DNA of 64,000 bases from CAMBDS01 sp964355675. Its GTDB lineage: Bacteria > Electryoneota > AABM5-125-24 > Hatepunaeales > Hatepunaeaceae. The notes beneath the pieces were generated by a model that saw nothing but the letters and a program-made list of their open reading frames with translations, made no database searches and was not told where the DNA came from. This document shows, piece by piece, positions 17,018-24,291 of the stretch. The translations under genes and the position numbers were made by a program. The first letter of the stretch is position 1; every line of letters starts with the position of its first letter. The stretch spans positions 1 to 64,000 of the forward strand of contig CAYHEC010000019.1 in assembly GCA_964355675.1 (NCBI GenBank), in the 5' to 3' direction.

Positions 17018-17064
17018 GTCGGGGCGACTCGATTTGAACGAGCGACCCCCTGCTCCCAAAGCAG
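17018..17064. repeat. Right attachment site within tRNA-Pro
   Basis: Identical to 2206-2252 over 47 bp. It covers the anticodon arm to the 3' end of the intact tRNA-Pro gene. Confidence 0.9.
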
Positions 17065-17092
17065 GTGCGCTACCGGACTGCGCCACGCCCCG
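17019..17092 (-). tRNA. tRNA-Pro (anticodon TGG)
   Basis: On the minus strand the acceptor stem CGGGGCG pairs with CGCCCCG, the anticodon stem CCTGC pairs with GCAGG around loop TTTGGGA (anticodon TGG), and the T loop is TTCAAAT. The discriminator base is A; CCA is not encoded. Length is 74 nt. The 3' half lies within the island attachment repeat, so the gene was rebuilt by the integration. Confidence 0.95.
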
Positions 17093-17428
17093 ATATTGTG
17101 TCTTAGCATCAGACTGTCCAAGATATATAAACTTACTCTCCCAGTCAAGATATTTCCACCTTAAATCTGTTCCATCTATTCTTCGGCAACTCATCCACTA
17201 ATAAAATTTTACTAAATGTAAAAATGAGGTCTACTTTCCTCATCCTCTGACATACAGGCACGACATACTGGCAGACAAAGACGTCCGTTGAACACGCAGG
17301 AGTAGAAGGGAAGCAATCAAAGAAATGCAGTCGTCTGTCTTCAAGTCATTCCTCTTGTTCCAACCACAAATTAACCGCGTTCTTCTCAACGATTACATCA
17401 ACAATTTGAATTATTTTTATTCTTGCCC
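17093..17428. other. Intergenic region between tRNA-Pro and the pilus operon promoter
   Basis: No credible gene on either strand. Near 17250-17300 there is a degenerate relative of the GACAGACAAG/GTCCGT inverted-repeat family seen at 47230. The rest is AT-rich and unassigned; it should contain the tRNA-Pro promoter on the minus strand. Confidence 0.4.
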
Positions 17429-17457
17429 TTGACAGGTTCGTTTTCCCATTATATATT
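17429..17457 (+). promoter_or_regulatory. Sigma70-type promoter of the type IV pilus operon
   Basis: TTGACA at 17429-17434, a 17-bp spacer and TATATT at 17452-17457. The first gene begins 100 bp downstream. No competing promoter was seen between this site and the barrel gene at 34682. Confidence 0.78.
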
Positions 17458-17470
17458 ATGCACGAACTAT

Positions 17471-17526
17471 ACTCTATGACCATAGAGTGACCGTTGGGGA
17501 TGCTCCATAACCATGGAGCAACCCCA
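17471..17526 (+). promoter_or_regulatory. Two palindromes in the pilus-operon leader
   Basis: ACTCTATG (17471-17478) pairs with CATAGAGT (17481-17488). A longer near-perfect palindrome has arms 17495-17508 and 17513-17526 (TGCTCCAT / ATGGAGCA core). Both lie between the promoter and the MerR-like gene. They could be operators for that regulator or RNA hairpins that set message stability. Confidence 0.55.
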
Positions 17527-17556
17527 TCCCTTAATATCTAAAACGGGCAAAAGGGG

Positions 17557-17790
17557 ATGAAGGAAGTGCTTCTGATCGGAGACCTCGCGTCACGAACCGG
17601 TCTCTCCATTCATACGATCAACTACTACTTGAAGCTTGGCTTGGTTGAGGCAGCCGGACGCGCGGAGCGTTCCGGTTTTCGTCTTTTTGGCATCTCAACT
17701 TTAATGGATTTGCAAAGAATTATCGAATTGCGCAGCAATAATGTTCCAATCAAGGAAATCATTGTAAGGAAGCGTAATGGAGTACTATGA
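17557..17790 (+). CDS. Short MerR-family DNA-binding protein
   Basis: 77 residues, ATG start with AAAAGGGG upstream. It is essentially only a MerR winged-helix domain: IGDLASRTGLSIHTINYY, then the wing GFRLFGI and a third helix MDLQRIIELR. There is no effector domain or long dimerisation helix. As first gene of the pilus operon, directly after a palindromic leader, it is a candidate autoregulator. The ExeA-like gene overlaps its end by 14 bp. Confidence 0.75.
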   Translation: MKEVLLIGDLASRTGLSIHTINYYLKLGLVEAAGRAERSGFRLFGISTLMDLQRIIELRSNNVPIKEIIVRKRNGVL

Positions 17791-18604
17791 ATTACTCGGA
17801 TTGCGCGAGGAACCATTCTCTTCCTCACCCAATCCGAAATTCTTGTATAAGTCGTCCGAGCATCTTGAATGTCTCAACCGACTTGAAATAGCGATCCGTC
17901 TGAGGAGAGGTCTATCCGTCGTGCTTGGTAGGATCGGCACCGGTAAAACGACGCTCAGCCGTGCGTTACTTCAGAGCTTTCTTGATGAAAGAGACCAATA
18001 TCATTTCGGTTTGGTCATCGATCCGATTTTCCCGTCCGAATATGCCTTCATGAGAAATATTATCGATCTATTCCGTATTAAATCAAAGGCCAGATCTGTA
18101 TTCGAATGTAAAAACGCTATAGAAACATTTCTTTTCCAAAAGGGAGTTCAGGAGGGAAAGATCGTTGTCATGGTAATCGACGAAGGGCAGAACTTGACGC
18201 CAACATATATCGAAGCGCTTCGCAATTTGCTGAATTATGAAACTAATGAATTTAAGTTACTGCAACTTGTTGTATTTGCTCAGCTTGACTTTCTTCCGAG
18301 ATTGGCTCGAAATCCCAACTTCGAAGACCGAATCACGACGAGCTATATGCTGAATCCCTTGAATGAGGAAGAGACTCAAAAAATGATTCACTTTCGACTT
18401 ATTCAGGCCGGTTGGGACGGTCAAACAGAAATATTCACTCAGGAGGCGATCAAGGAAATTTATTTCGTCACACGAGGATATCCTCGACGCGTTACGAACA
18501 TTTGCCACAATTGTATCATCGAAATGCTTCGGACCGAGCGAGCAGTGATCGATGAAGAGATAGTTCAGCATATTGTCGCCACGGAGTTGCCTTATAACGG
18601 ATGA
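17777..18604 (+). CDS. ExeA/GspA-like AAA ATPase
   Basis: 275 residues. Residues 1-20 carry the family start (YYELLGLREEPFSSSPNPKF in part); Walker A is GRIGTGKTT near 54-62 and Walker B VMVIDEGQ near 133-140. The rest is AAA lid (TRGYPRRVTNICH). ExeA proteins help insert or assemble secretins through peptidoglycan; here the usual C-terminal peptidoglycan-binding domain is absent. It overlaps both neighbours, and a secretin is four genes downstream. MshM-type assembly ATPase is an alternative name for the same role. Confidence 0.85.
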   Translation: MEYYELLGLREEPFSSSPNPKFLYKSSEHLECLNRLEIAIRLRRGLSVVLGRIGTGKTTLSRALLQSFLDERDQYHFGLVIDPIFPSEYAFMRNIIDLFRIKSKARSVFECKNAIETFLFQKGVQEGKIVVMVIDEGQNLTPTYIEALRNLLNYETNEFKLLQLVVFAQLDFLPRLARNPNFEDRITTSYMLNPLNEEETQKMIHFRLIQAGWDGQTEIFTQEAIKEIYFVTRGYPRRVTNICHNCIIEMLRTERAVIDEEIVQHIVATELPYNG

Positions 18605-20996
18605 AGGACAGCGGGATCTCGCCACAAATCGTCTTCTTGAGATCATTCGTGGCGGAAAAGACGCCAGTACAAAAACGGCTGACGGGGCGAAGCCTGAGAG
18701 TACCAAGCCGGGCGCTCCACCTCAAGCCGCTCAACCAGCTCCATCCTCTCCCCAGAAAGAGGCTGGAGCAAGAGCTACTCGTCCCGACGGGACGCCTCTT
18801 CCTCCAACTGCGTCGGCTCCCACAAATGAGCAGACCCCAGCCCGGCGCCCCGGAATGGGATTGCTTGACAAAGTACTTACCAAGTCTTCAACCACTCCAA
18901 CAGCACCGGGAACAACGGCTTCGCCGGTTAAAACACCGACATCTGTTTCGTCGATGTTATCCACCCCTTCTGAGACCTCTGGAAGTAAAGTGACCCAGAC
19001 AACCGAACCTACGCCATCGGTTCCGTCTGAACGACACACGGATATGATGCTTCCTGACGCGTTTTTGCCCTTGCCTCAACGGGTTTATCGCAAAATCAAA
19101 GCAAAATTCACACCCAACGTTCCGACCGTGCTGACAGAGCGGCCAGTTTCGCCAAAGCCTTTACATAGTGAGAAAGAAGCCAAAAGAAAATCTCCGTCCC
19201 ATTTGAAAGCGATTGTATCTGGCAAACGAATCATCTCTGTGGATATCGGCGTCTCTTCGATAAAGCTGGTCGAACTGAATAAACAAGGGCACAATTACGT
19301 AATTTCCGGCCTGGAAGTTCACTCAATCCCTGTCAGTATGCGCAAGAATCCAGACACATTGTTGATTTTACAGGGGAAACTTCTGCGTGAGATGTTGACG
19401 GCGTCAAGAATTAAAGGTGCGGATATCCATCTCGTCATATCTGATAAATCCGCTCAAGCCCGAACAGTCAGTGTTCCAAGCGGAGCCGCCAAGGAGTTAG
19501 TAAATGCAATAAAGTTCCAAATAAAAAAAGATCTTCCTTTTCCGCTGGATGTCTGTGAGATTAGTTATCGTGGGTTTGACTCCAAGAATACGGGCAAACA
19601 GGATATTGAAATTCTGGCAGTTGACAGACGAGCAATCGAGAGCTCGATTAAATTGCTCGCTGATATCGATGCGGTTCCAGTTGTTATTACTGCTCCGTCA
19701 GCTTCATCGAAGTTTCTTGTAAGGGATTATACCGGGATCGAAGCCGGAGCAGGTGCTGTTGTGGTCGTCGAAATTGGGGCGAGTCATACCACTATCACTA
19801 TCGTTGAAGAGAGTCGTGTCGTTCTATCGAGAACCGTGGCAACTGGCGGTGATGACTTTACGAGTGCTTTAACCGGAGTAGCTCTTGGACCGAACGGGGA
19901 AGAGTTGACAGATGTTCAGGCGGAAAAGTATAAAATCGACGTAGGTTTGCCGTCTGAACGCGACGCAGGCGTGATGAAAGCGGCGATTCAGATGCGTCCC
20001 ATTGCAGAGCGAATTTCAACCGAGATTAAACGCTCCCTCGAATTCTACCGACGGGCTCGAACTGGCGGTGAGATAAAGAAAATCATCATGGCCGGGGGAG
20101 GTTCGTTGATGAAGCGATTGCCGGAGTTCATCTCAGAAAACACCGGCGTCGATATTGTATTGGGAACACCTACGGCGCGGCTTACATTGGCGGGAGGCGC
20201 TTCGGAAGTTCTTGAGGTGCAGGCTACCGAGAGCGGACCAATTTTCATGGCGGCATTATCGGTTGCCCTTGACGACGGCAAAGAACTTAATATGTTACCG
20301 AAATCGATTCAAGGTATGCTGAAGTTGCGTAAGGCTCAAGGTGTGATCGCTCCGGTAACGCTGGGAGTTGTAGCACTTTTGATAGTAGCTTACGTTCTTG
20401 CGCTCGGCTCCCGCAATAACATCGAGACCGAGATAAAAAAGATTCAGGCACAGCTAATCGATCTTGATCAGTCGCGAGCAAATTTCATTGCTTCCTCCAC
20501 ACAATATGCAGATTTGGTTCAGCAATTGCGGGGGCGTCAAGCCGATTACGACTCGATTCGTATCGGAGAGCCCGAAATCCCGCGCTACTTGAAGGCCTTT
20601 TCTAATCTTACACCTGAAAATGTCTATCTAAGTAAACTTGCGACAAAATTTCTTAGCGAGACTGATGAAGAGAAAGCGGCGGAAGAAGAAGAAAAAAACG
20701 CACCCGCGAGTTTGAGTATGGAATCGATAATGGGGTCCTTCACCAAATCCTTCGGCGACCCGCTTTCCGCGGCAAATCAAGAGAAGTCTCAAGCTCCTCC
20801 GGTAAAAAGACTAGTCTTCGGTAGAGTTATCGAGGTTGAAGGTGTGATTTATCCACAAGGTACAATGACCGATGTGCAACTCGTCGATTTCGTTTTTAAT
20901 CTTGAAAATTCCGGACATTTCAGAGATGTTGCCGTCGATTCTATGTCAACCACAGATGACGGACGAATAAAATTCCGAATTCTGTGCGGGATGTAA
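18573..20996 (+). CDS. PilM-PilN fusion protein of the pilus alignment complex
   Basis: 807 residues if it starts at TTG 18573, which overlaps exeA by 32 bp. No ATG or GTG is available before residue 95, so the start is uncertain. Residues 30-210 are low-complexity, rich in Pro, Thr, Ala and Ser. Residues 217-565 are PilM, an actin-like ATPase (VDIGVSSIKLVEL, later VVEIGASHTTITI and IIMAGGGSLMKRL). From residue 571 the PilN sequence starts with its PilM-binding type motif LNMLP, a membrane helix at about 587-608, a coiled coil and a ferredoxin-like domain. PilM and PilN are normally separate proteins that bind each other, so the fusion fixes a 1:1 ratio. PilO follows after 9 bp. Confidence 0.85.
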   Translation: MSPRSCLITDEGQRDLATNRLLEIIRGGKDASTKTADGAKPESTKPGAPPQAAQPAPSSPQKEAGARATRPDGTPLPPTASAPTNEQTPARRPGMGLLDKVLTKSSTTPTAPGTTASPVKTPTSVSSMLSTPSETSGSKVTQTTEPTPSVPSERHTDMMLPDAFLPLPQRVYRKIKAKFTPNVPTVLTERPVSPKPLHSEKEAKRKSPSHLKAIVSGKRIISVDIGVSSIKLVELNKQGHNYVISGLEVHSIPVSMRKNPDTLLILQGKLLREMLTASRIKGADIHLVISDKSAQARTVSVPSGAAKELVNAIKFQIKKDLPFPLDVCEISYRGFDSKNTGKQDIEILAVDRRAIESSIKLLADIDAVPVVITAPSASSKFLVRDYTGIEAGAGAVVVVEIGASHTTITIVEESRVVLSRTVATGGDDFTSALTGVALGPNGEELTDVQAEKYKIDVGLPSERDAGVMKAAIQMRPIAERISTEIKRSLEFYRRARTGGEIKKIIMAGGGSLMKRLPEFISENTGVDIVLGTPTARLTLAGGASEVLEVQATESGPIFMAALSVALDDGKELNMLPKSIQGMLKLRKAQGVIAPVTLGVVALLIVAYVLALGSRNNIETEIKKIQAQLIDLDQSRANFIASSTQYADLVQQLRGRQADYDSIRIGEPEIPRYLKAFSNLTPENVYLSKLATKFLSETDEEKAAEEEEKNAPASLSMESIMGSFTKSFGDPLSAANQEKSQAPPVKRLVFGRVIEVEGVIYPQGTMTDVQLVDFVFNLENSGHFRDVAVDSMSTTDDGRIKFRILCGM

Positions 20997-21005
20997 GAGC
21001 AGGAA

Positions 21006-21584
21006 ATGGTTTTTAAAAATAAACTTGGACCAAAAGAGGAAATTGGGTTGGCAGGTGGAGTCCTGTTATTGGCGATCGTCGGTTGGTATTTTATGTTATA
21101 CGAGCCGGTCGTTTCCGAGACTGCTGATTTCAAAGCGCAAATGAGCAGTAAGGAGGATTCACTGAAGGCTGAACAAAATTACAAGATTAACACTGCCAGG
21201 CTTGAGCTTCAGATTAAAGATATCAACAACCAGATAGCGAAGTGGGACACCCGATTTCCAGCACGTACCGATATCGTTAGCCTTGCAAAAGAAATATTAC
21301 ACTTCGGCGAGCAACATAATCTGGAACTCATCGAGATGCGCCCGTCATTATTTGAGCTTTACGCGCTTGAGAAAGCCGGGGCGCATGTCAGCGGCCGATA
21401 TACCATGCAACTTCCAATCAGTTGTCATTTTCAAGGCCGGTATCTCGATCTCGGCAAAATGCTTGAAGATGTAGCAAATTTGCCTTTTAATGCCACGGTT
21501 GCCGACGTTGGATTATCACCAATTCCCAAAAGATACCCGGAGCTTGACATTAAATTACGAATATTTCTGTATGTGCATTTATGA
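21006..21584 (+). CDS. pilO: Type IV pilus inner-membrane protein PilO
   Basis: 192 residues. It has a short cytoplasmic start, a membrane helix at about 13-33 (GLAGGVLLLAIVGWYFML), a coiled coil to about 85, and a PilO-type ferredoxin-like domain (IVSLAKEILHFGEQHNLELIEM, later LDLGKMLEDVANLPF). PilO pairs with PilN across the inner membrane and links to the secretin through PilP. Size and gene order fit. Confidence 0.85.
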   Translation: MVFKNKLGPKEEIGLAGGVLLLAIVGWYFMLYEPVVSETADFKAQMSSKEDSLKAEQNYKINTARLELQIKDINNQIAKWDTRFPARTDIVSLAKEILHFGEQHNLELIEMRPSLFELYALEKAGAHVSGRYTMQLPISCHFQGRYLDLGKMLEDVANLPFNATVADVGLSPIPKRYPELDIKLRIFLYVHL

Positions 21585-21598
21585 GTACTGAATAAATC

Positions 21599-22117
21599 AT
21601 GCCAGCGCTTAAGAAAACTGAAAAGCTAATGCTCGCGGGCATCGGTGTGATGGTAGTGGTTTTTATCGCCATGGACCCTTACTACTTCATATACCGGGAT
21701 CCGCCTGAAATCGCTACCGCAGTACCTGTAGCGGGTGCCAAACCGGGCGCTCCGACAGCACAAACAGCCAAACAACCAGCCGCAAAACCAACAAAGCCTG
21801 GAAAAGGATCTAAAGAAGAAGTGGATGCAACTGAGATCGTAGATAATCGACCCAAACGTGAGCCAGTCGTTTTTAACAATTGGGGACGCGATCCGTTTGT
21901 TCAAGAAAAACGGAGTTATGACGACGTCCAAGTTATTTCTGGTTTAACACTCAATGGGATTTCCAGAAAAGGGGAAGATAGTTACGCCTTGATAAATAAA
22001 CAGATTGTACGGGTTGGTGACGCTATCGAAGGGTTGACCGTCAGTCGTATCGAGCCTGACAGAGTCCTGCTGTCGAAGGGTGGGCAAACTTACGTATTAA
22101 TGGGAGGAGGCCGGTGA
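21599..22117 (+). CDS. pilP: PilP-like pilus assembly protein
   Basis: 172 residues. A single N-terminal hydrophobic helix (about 10-25) is followed by a Pro/Ala/Lys-rich linker and, from residue 95, a compact beta domain with the PilP features NNWGRDPF and LTLNGISRKGEDSYALI. PilP bridges the PilNO heterodimer to PilQ. It lacks the usual lipobox Cys, so it is anchored by the helix instead. The pilQ start overlaps its stop (GTGA), and its last codons carry the pilQ ribosome-binding site GGAGGAGG. Confidence 0.75.
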   Translation: MPALKKTEKLMLAGIGVMVVVFIAMDPYYFIYRDPPEIATAVPVAGAKPGAPTAQTAKQPAAKPTKPGKGSKEEVDATEIVDNRPKREPVVFNNWGRDPFVQEKRSYDDVQVISGLTLNGISRKGEDSYALINKQIVRVGDAIEGLTVSRIEPDRVLLSKGGQTYVLMGGGR

Positions 22118-24291
22118 AATCAGAATCAGTAGTGCCGATAAATGTCGGGACTACCACCCGCTTATCCCCTGCGGCAGGGTGTGCTCATCCTGCCGTGAAG
22201 CCGACAATCTGCAATTGGTCGCAGGGTGGGGACACCCTGCGACACCGGAAGGCAGTGTTCGCGGCTTTACTGGTAATTCTTTTGATCGGGTTTTCCAACA
22301 CTATTGCCAGCGCCGCCGAGGAAGTTAAACCTTCATCAGATGCCCTCGATAACGTTGTCGAGTCTGTCGAATTCTACGATACACCGATCTCTGATATTCT
22401 CAGGTTGTTGGCAAGGCAGAATGATCTAAATCTGATCATCGGTCCTGACTCGATGGGGAACGTCTCTCTCCGTTTTTCAGGGGTTACCCTGAAGGCCGCT
22501 CTCGATGCGATTTTACGGGCGAAAGGATTTCAATACCAGATTTACGACAATATCATGCTTGTCAACAGGCCCGATTCCCTCGAAAAAAGGCGAGGGATAG
22601 GGCTTGAAAGCAAACTATTTAAATTAAAAAACACCGATGCACGGGATATGAAGGCGGCAATAGACTCTGCGCGCGTGCTTTCCCCCTGGGGTTTTACATC
22701 GGTATTTTCACGTTCGATCAGTAACGAGGTTTCTGCGATTAAAACTGGCGCTGTGGCTGGCCAAGTTGCACCCCGCGCCAGATCAGACGTCTTGCTTGTC
22801 ACCGATCAGATGAAAAACCTCGAGCAGGTTACCAGCCTCATCCTGAACATCGATATTCCAGTCAGGCAAATAGCCATAGACGTCAAATTCGTCGAGACTA
22901 TTCTAACCAAGGATCAGCAAATTGGAATCAACTGGCAGCAATTACTGAAAATGCAGGGCGCTTATGCTGGGAAAACAAATTGGCTCCTCGGAAAGGCTGA
23001 TCCCACCGGCGTCAGCAGTGGCGAGATTGCGTTCGGCTCACTGACTCAAACTCATTTCGAACTGATTCTCGATATGCTGATGCAGAATCAGCGAGCCAAA
23101 CTTCTCTCACAGCCACGGATCGCGACCCTCGATAATCAGCCCGCGACTATTGCCATCACGACCACGATATATATTGAATCACGAACCAGCGATCCCGCAA
23201 CTGGCGTTATTCAAAGTAATTTTACGCCGCTTGATGTACCTATCGAAATGGTAGTAGTGCCGCATATTCTCGATGATGATCGCGTAATGCTCGAGATTAA
23301 ACCTGTCGTCAGCGAAATTATTGGCTGGCAGGTTGGTACACAAGGGCAACGTGTACCTCAGATTTCATCGCGAACGGCCGATACTCGAATTGAGGTGAAA
23401 AACGGCGAGACCGCGATAATTGGAGGTTTGTTAAAGGACAAGGTAATTCAGAACGAAAAGAGAATCTGGTTGCTCGGTTCAATCCCGTTTATTGGGTATC
23501 TGTTCCGACATAATATAGAGACAATCGAACGGTCGGATCTTTCCATTTTCATCACCCCTCGCATCGTCGAAGATGACGGCGAATCGCCCTTCGAAAAGCC
23601 GCAGGATCTCTTTGGTATGAACTCCGACACCTCCCAGAAATCCGCGATGATTGGAACTGAATTTTCTGACGGATTGGCGGCCAAGTTACCGGAAATAATT
23701 GACCTCCGTCCCTATTTTCCGATTCCCGCTGGCGCCGCTTGGAGTTATAATTGGGTCGAAGAACAAGGTGATGAATGGGTGAGTGAAATGATTATTGAGA
23801 AACGTGACGGCGATTTTGCCTACTCGCTTGAAACAATCCCGTCTGGAAAATACAAATCCGAAGTGAGAAGCTGTTATAAATGGGATGGGGTGGGATTAGT
23901 AAGTCTATACAAAGTCAATCCCGGCAAGGATTCGCTCAAATATAGTCCGGTCAGGTATATCCTTCCCGCACAGATGGAGGTCGGGCGTGACTATGAGACT
24001 AATTACAGCTGGACAACTTTCGGTTTTGCTGGACAGAAAACCTCGGTCGGGCATGTAAATCAACGTCAGAAGATCATTCGTCGAGAGGGGGTAACCCTTC
24101 CCTTCGGCAGATATAAGGATTGCTTGTTGGTGGAAACAGTCTGGTGGAATCCGGATGATAAATCGAAAGCCAAGAAAAGAAAACTCGTCTGGTACGCGCG
24201 GGATTTTGGTCCGGTAAAAGTCGAACACGACATTGCCGATGGCCCAAATAAGGTCAAAGGCAAAATGTCAGCGATTTTGAAAAAGCGTTGA
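22114..24291 (+). CDS. pilQ: Type IV pilus secretin PilQ with repeat-derived N-terminus and extra C-terminal domain
   Basis: 725 residues from GTG 22114, chosen for its GGAGG signal and overlap with pilP. Residues 2-45 are translated palindromic repeats; the signal-peptide hydrophobic core is only at residues 48-62, ending near ASA. GTG 22255 is an in-frame alternative, but its GGAAGG is only 2 nt away. Residues 82-150 are an STN/secretin short domain, 160-255 an N-domain, and 255-495 the secretin core (LLSQPRIATLDNQ, VKNGETAIIGGL, SIPFIGYLFR, LSIFITPRIV). Residues 530-725 are an additional beta-rich domain (GAAWSYNW) unusual for PilQ. The protein forms the outer-membrane gate for the pilus. 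Confidence 0.9.
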   Translation: MKSESVVPINVGTTTRLSPAAGCAHPAVKPTICNWSQGGDTLRHRKAVFAALLVILLIGFSNTIASAAEEVKPSSDALDNVVESVEFYDTPISDILRLLARQNDLNLIIGPDSMGNVSLRFSGVTLKAALDAILRAKGFQYQIYDNIMLVNRPDSLEKRRGIGLESKLFKLKNTDARDMKAAIDSARVLSPWGFTSVFSRSISNEVSAIKTGAVAGQVAPRARSDVLLVTDQMKNLEQVTSLILNIDIPVRQIAIDVKFVETILTKDQQIGINWQQLLKMQGAYAGKTNWLLGKADPTGVSSGEIAFGSLTQTHFELILDMLMQNQRAKLLSQPRIATLDNQPATIAITTTIYIESRTSDPATGVIQSNFTPLDVPIEMVVVPHILDDDRVMLEIKPVVSEIIGWQVGTQGQRVPQISSRTADTRIEVKNGETAIIGGLLKDKVIQNEKRIWLLGSIPFIGYLFRHNIETIERSDLSIFITPRIVEDDGESPFEKPQDLFGMNSDTSQKSAMIGTEFSDGLAAKLPEIIDLRPYFPIPAGAAWSYNWVEEQGDEWVSEMIIEKRDGDFAYSLETIPSGKYKSEVRSCYKWDGVGLVSLYKVNPGKDSLKYSPVRYILPAQMEVGRDYETNYSWTTFGFAGQKTSVGHVNQRQKIIRREGVTLPFGRYKDCLLVETVWWNPDDKSKAKKRKLVWYARDFGPVKVEHDIADGPNKVKGKMSAILKKR
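22128..22243. repeat. Palindromic repeats inside the 5' end of pilQ
   Basis: The segment contains GGCAGGGTGTGCTCATCCTGCC-type and then GTCGCAGGGT/ACACCCTGCGAC (22218-22243) palindromes separated by ACAATCTGCAATT. The same order of parts (GCAGGGTGTCCTCACCCTGC, ACAATTATTT, GTCGCAGGGTGAGGACACCC) forms the intergenic elements at 36951 and 54283. The element therefore sits inside, and is translated as, the pilQ leader. Confidence 0.75.

Larger units (their letters stand above)
2206..17064. mobile_element. Integrative genomic island in a tRNA-Pro gene
   Basis: A 47-bp perfect direct repeat, taken from the 3' part of tRNA-Pro, occurs at 2206-2252 and 17018-17064. Between the copies lie two tyrosine recombinases, a type I restriction-modification operon with two extra genes, and a cassette with prim-pol and excisionase-like genes. 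The intact tRNA is at the right end (17019-17092). The displaced fragment and both recombinases are at the left end. This is the usual structure of an island integrated by a tyrosine recombinase, with the incoming copy restoring the 3' half of the tRNA. Island type (satellite, integrative plasmid or defence island) is not certain; no conjugation or capsid genes are visible. Confidence 0.92.
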
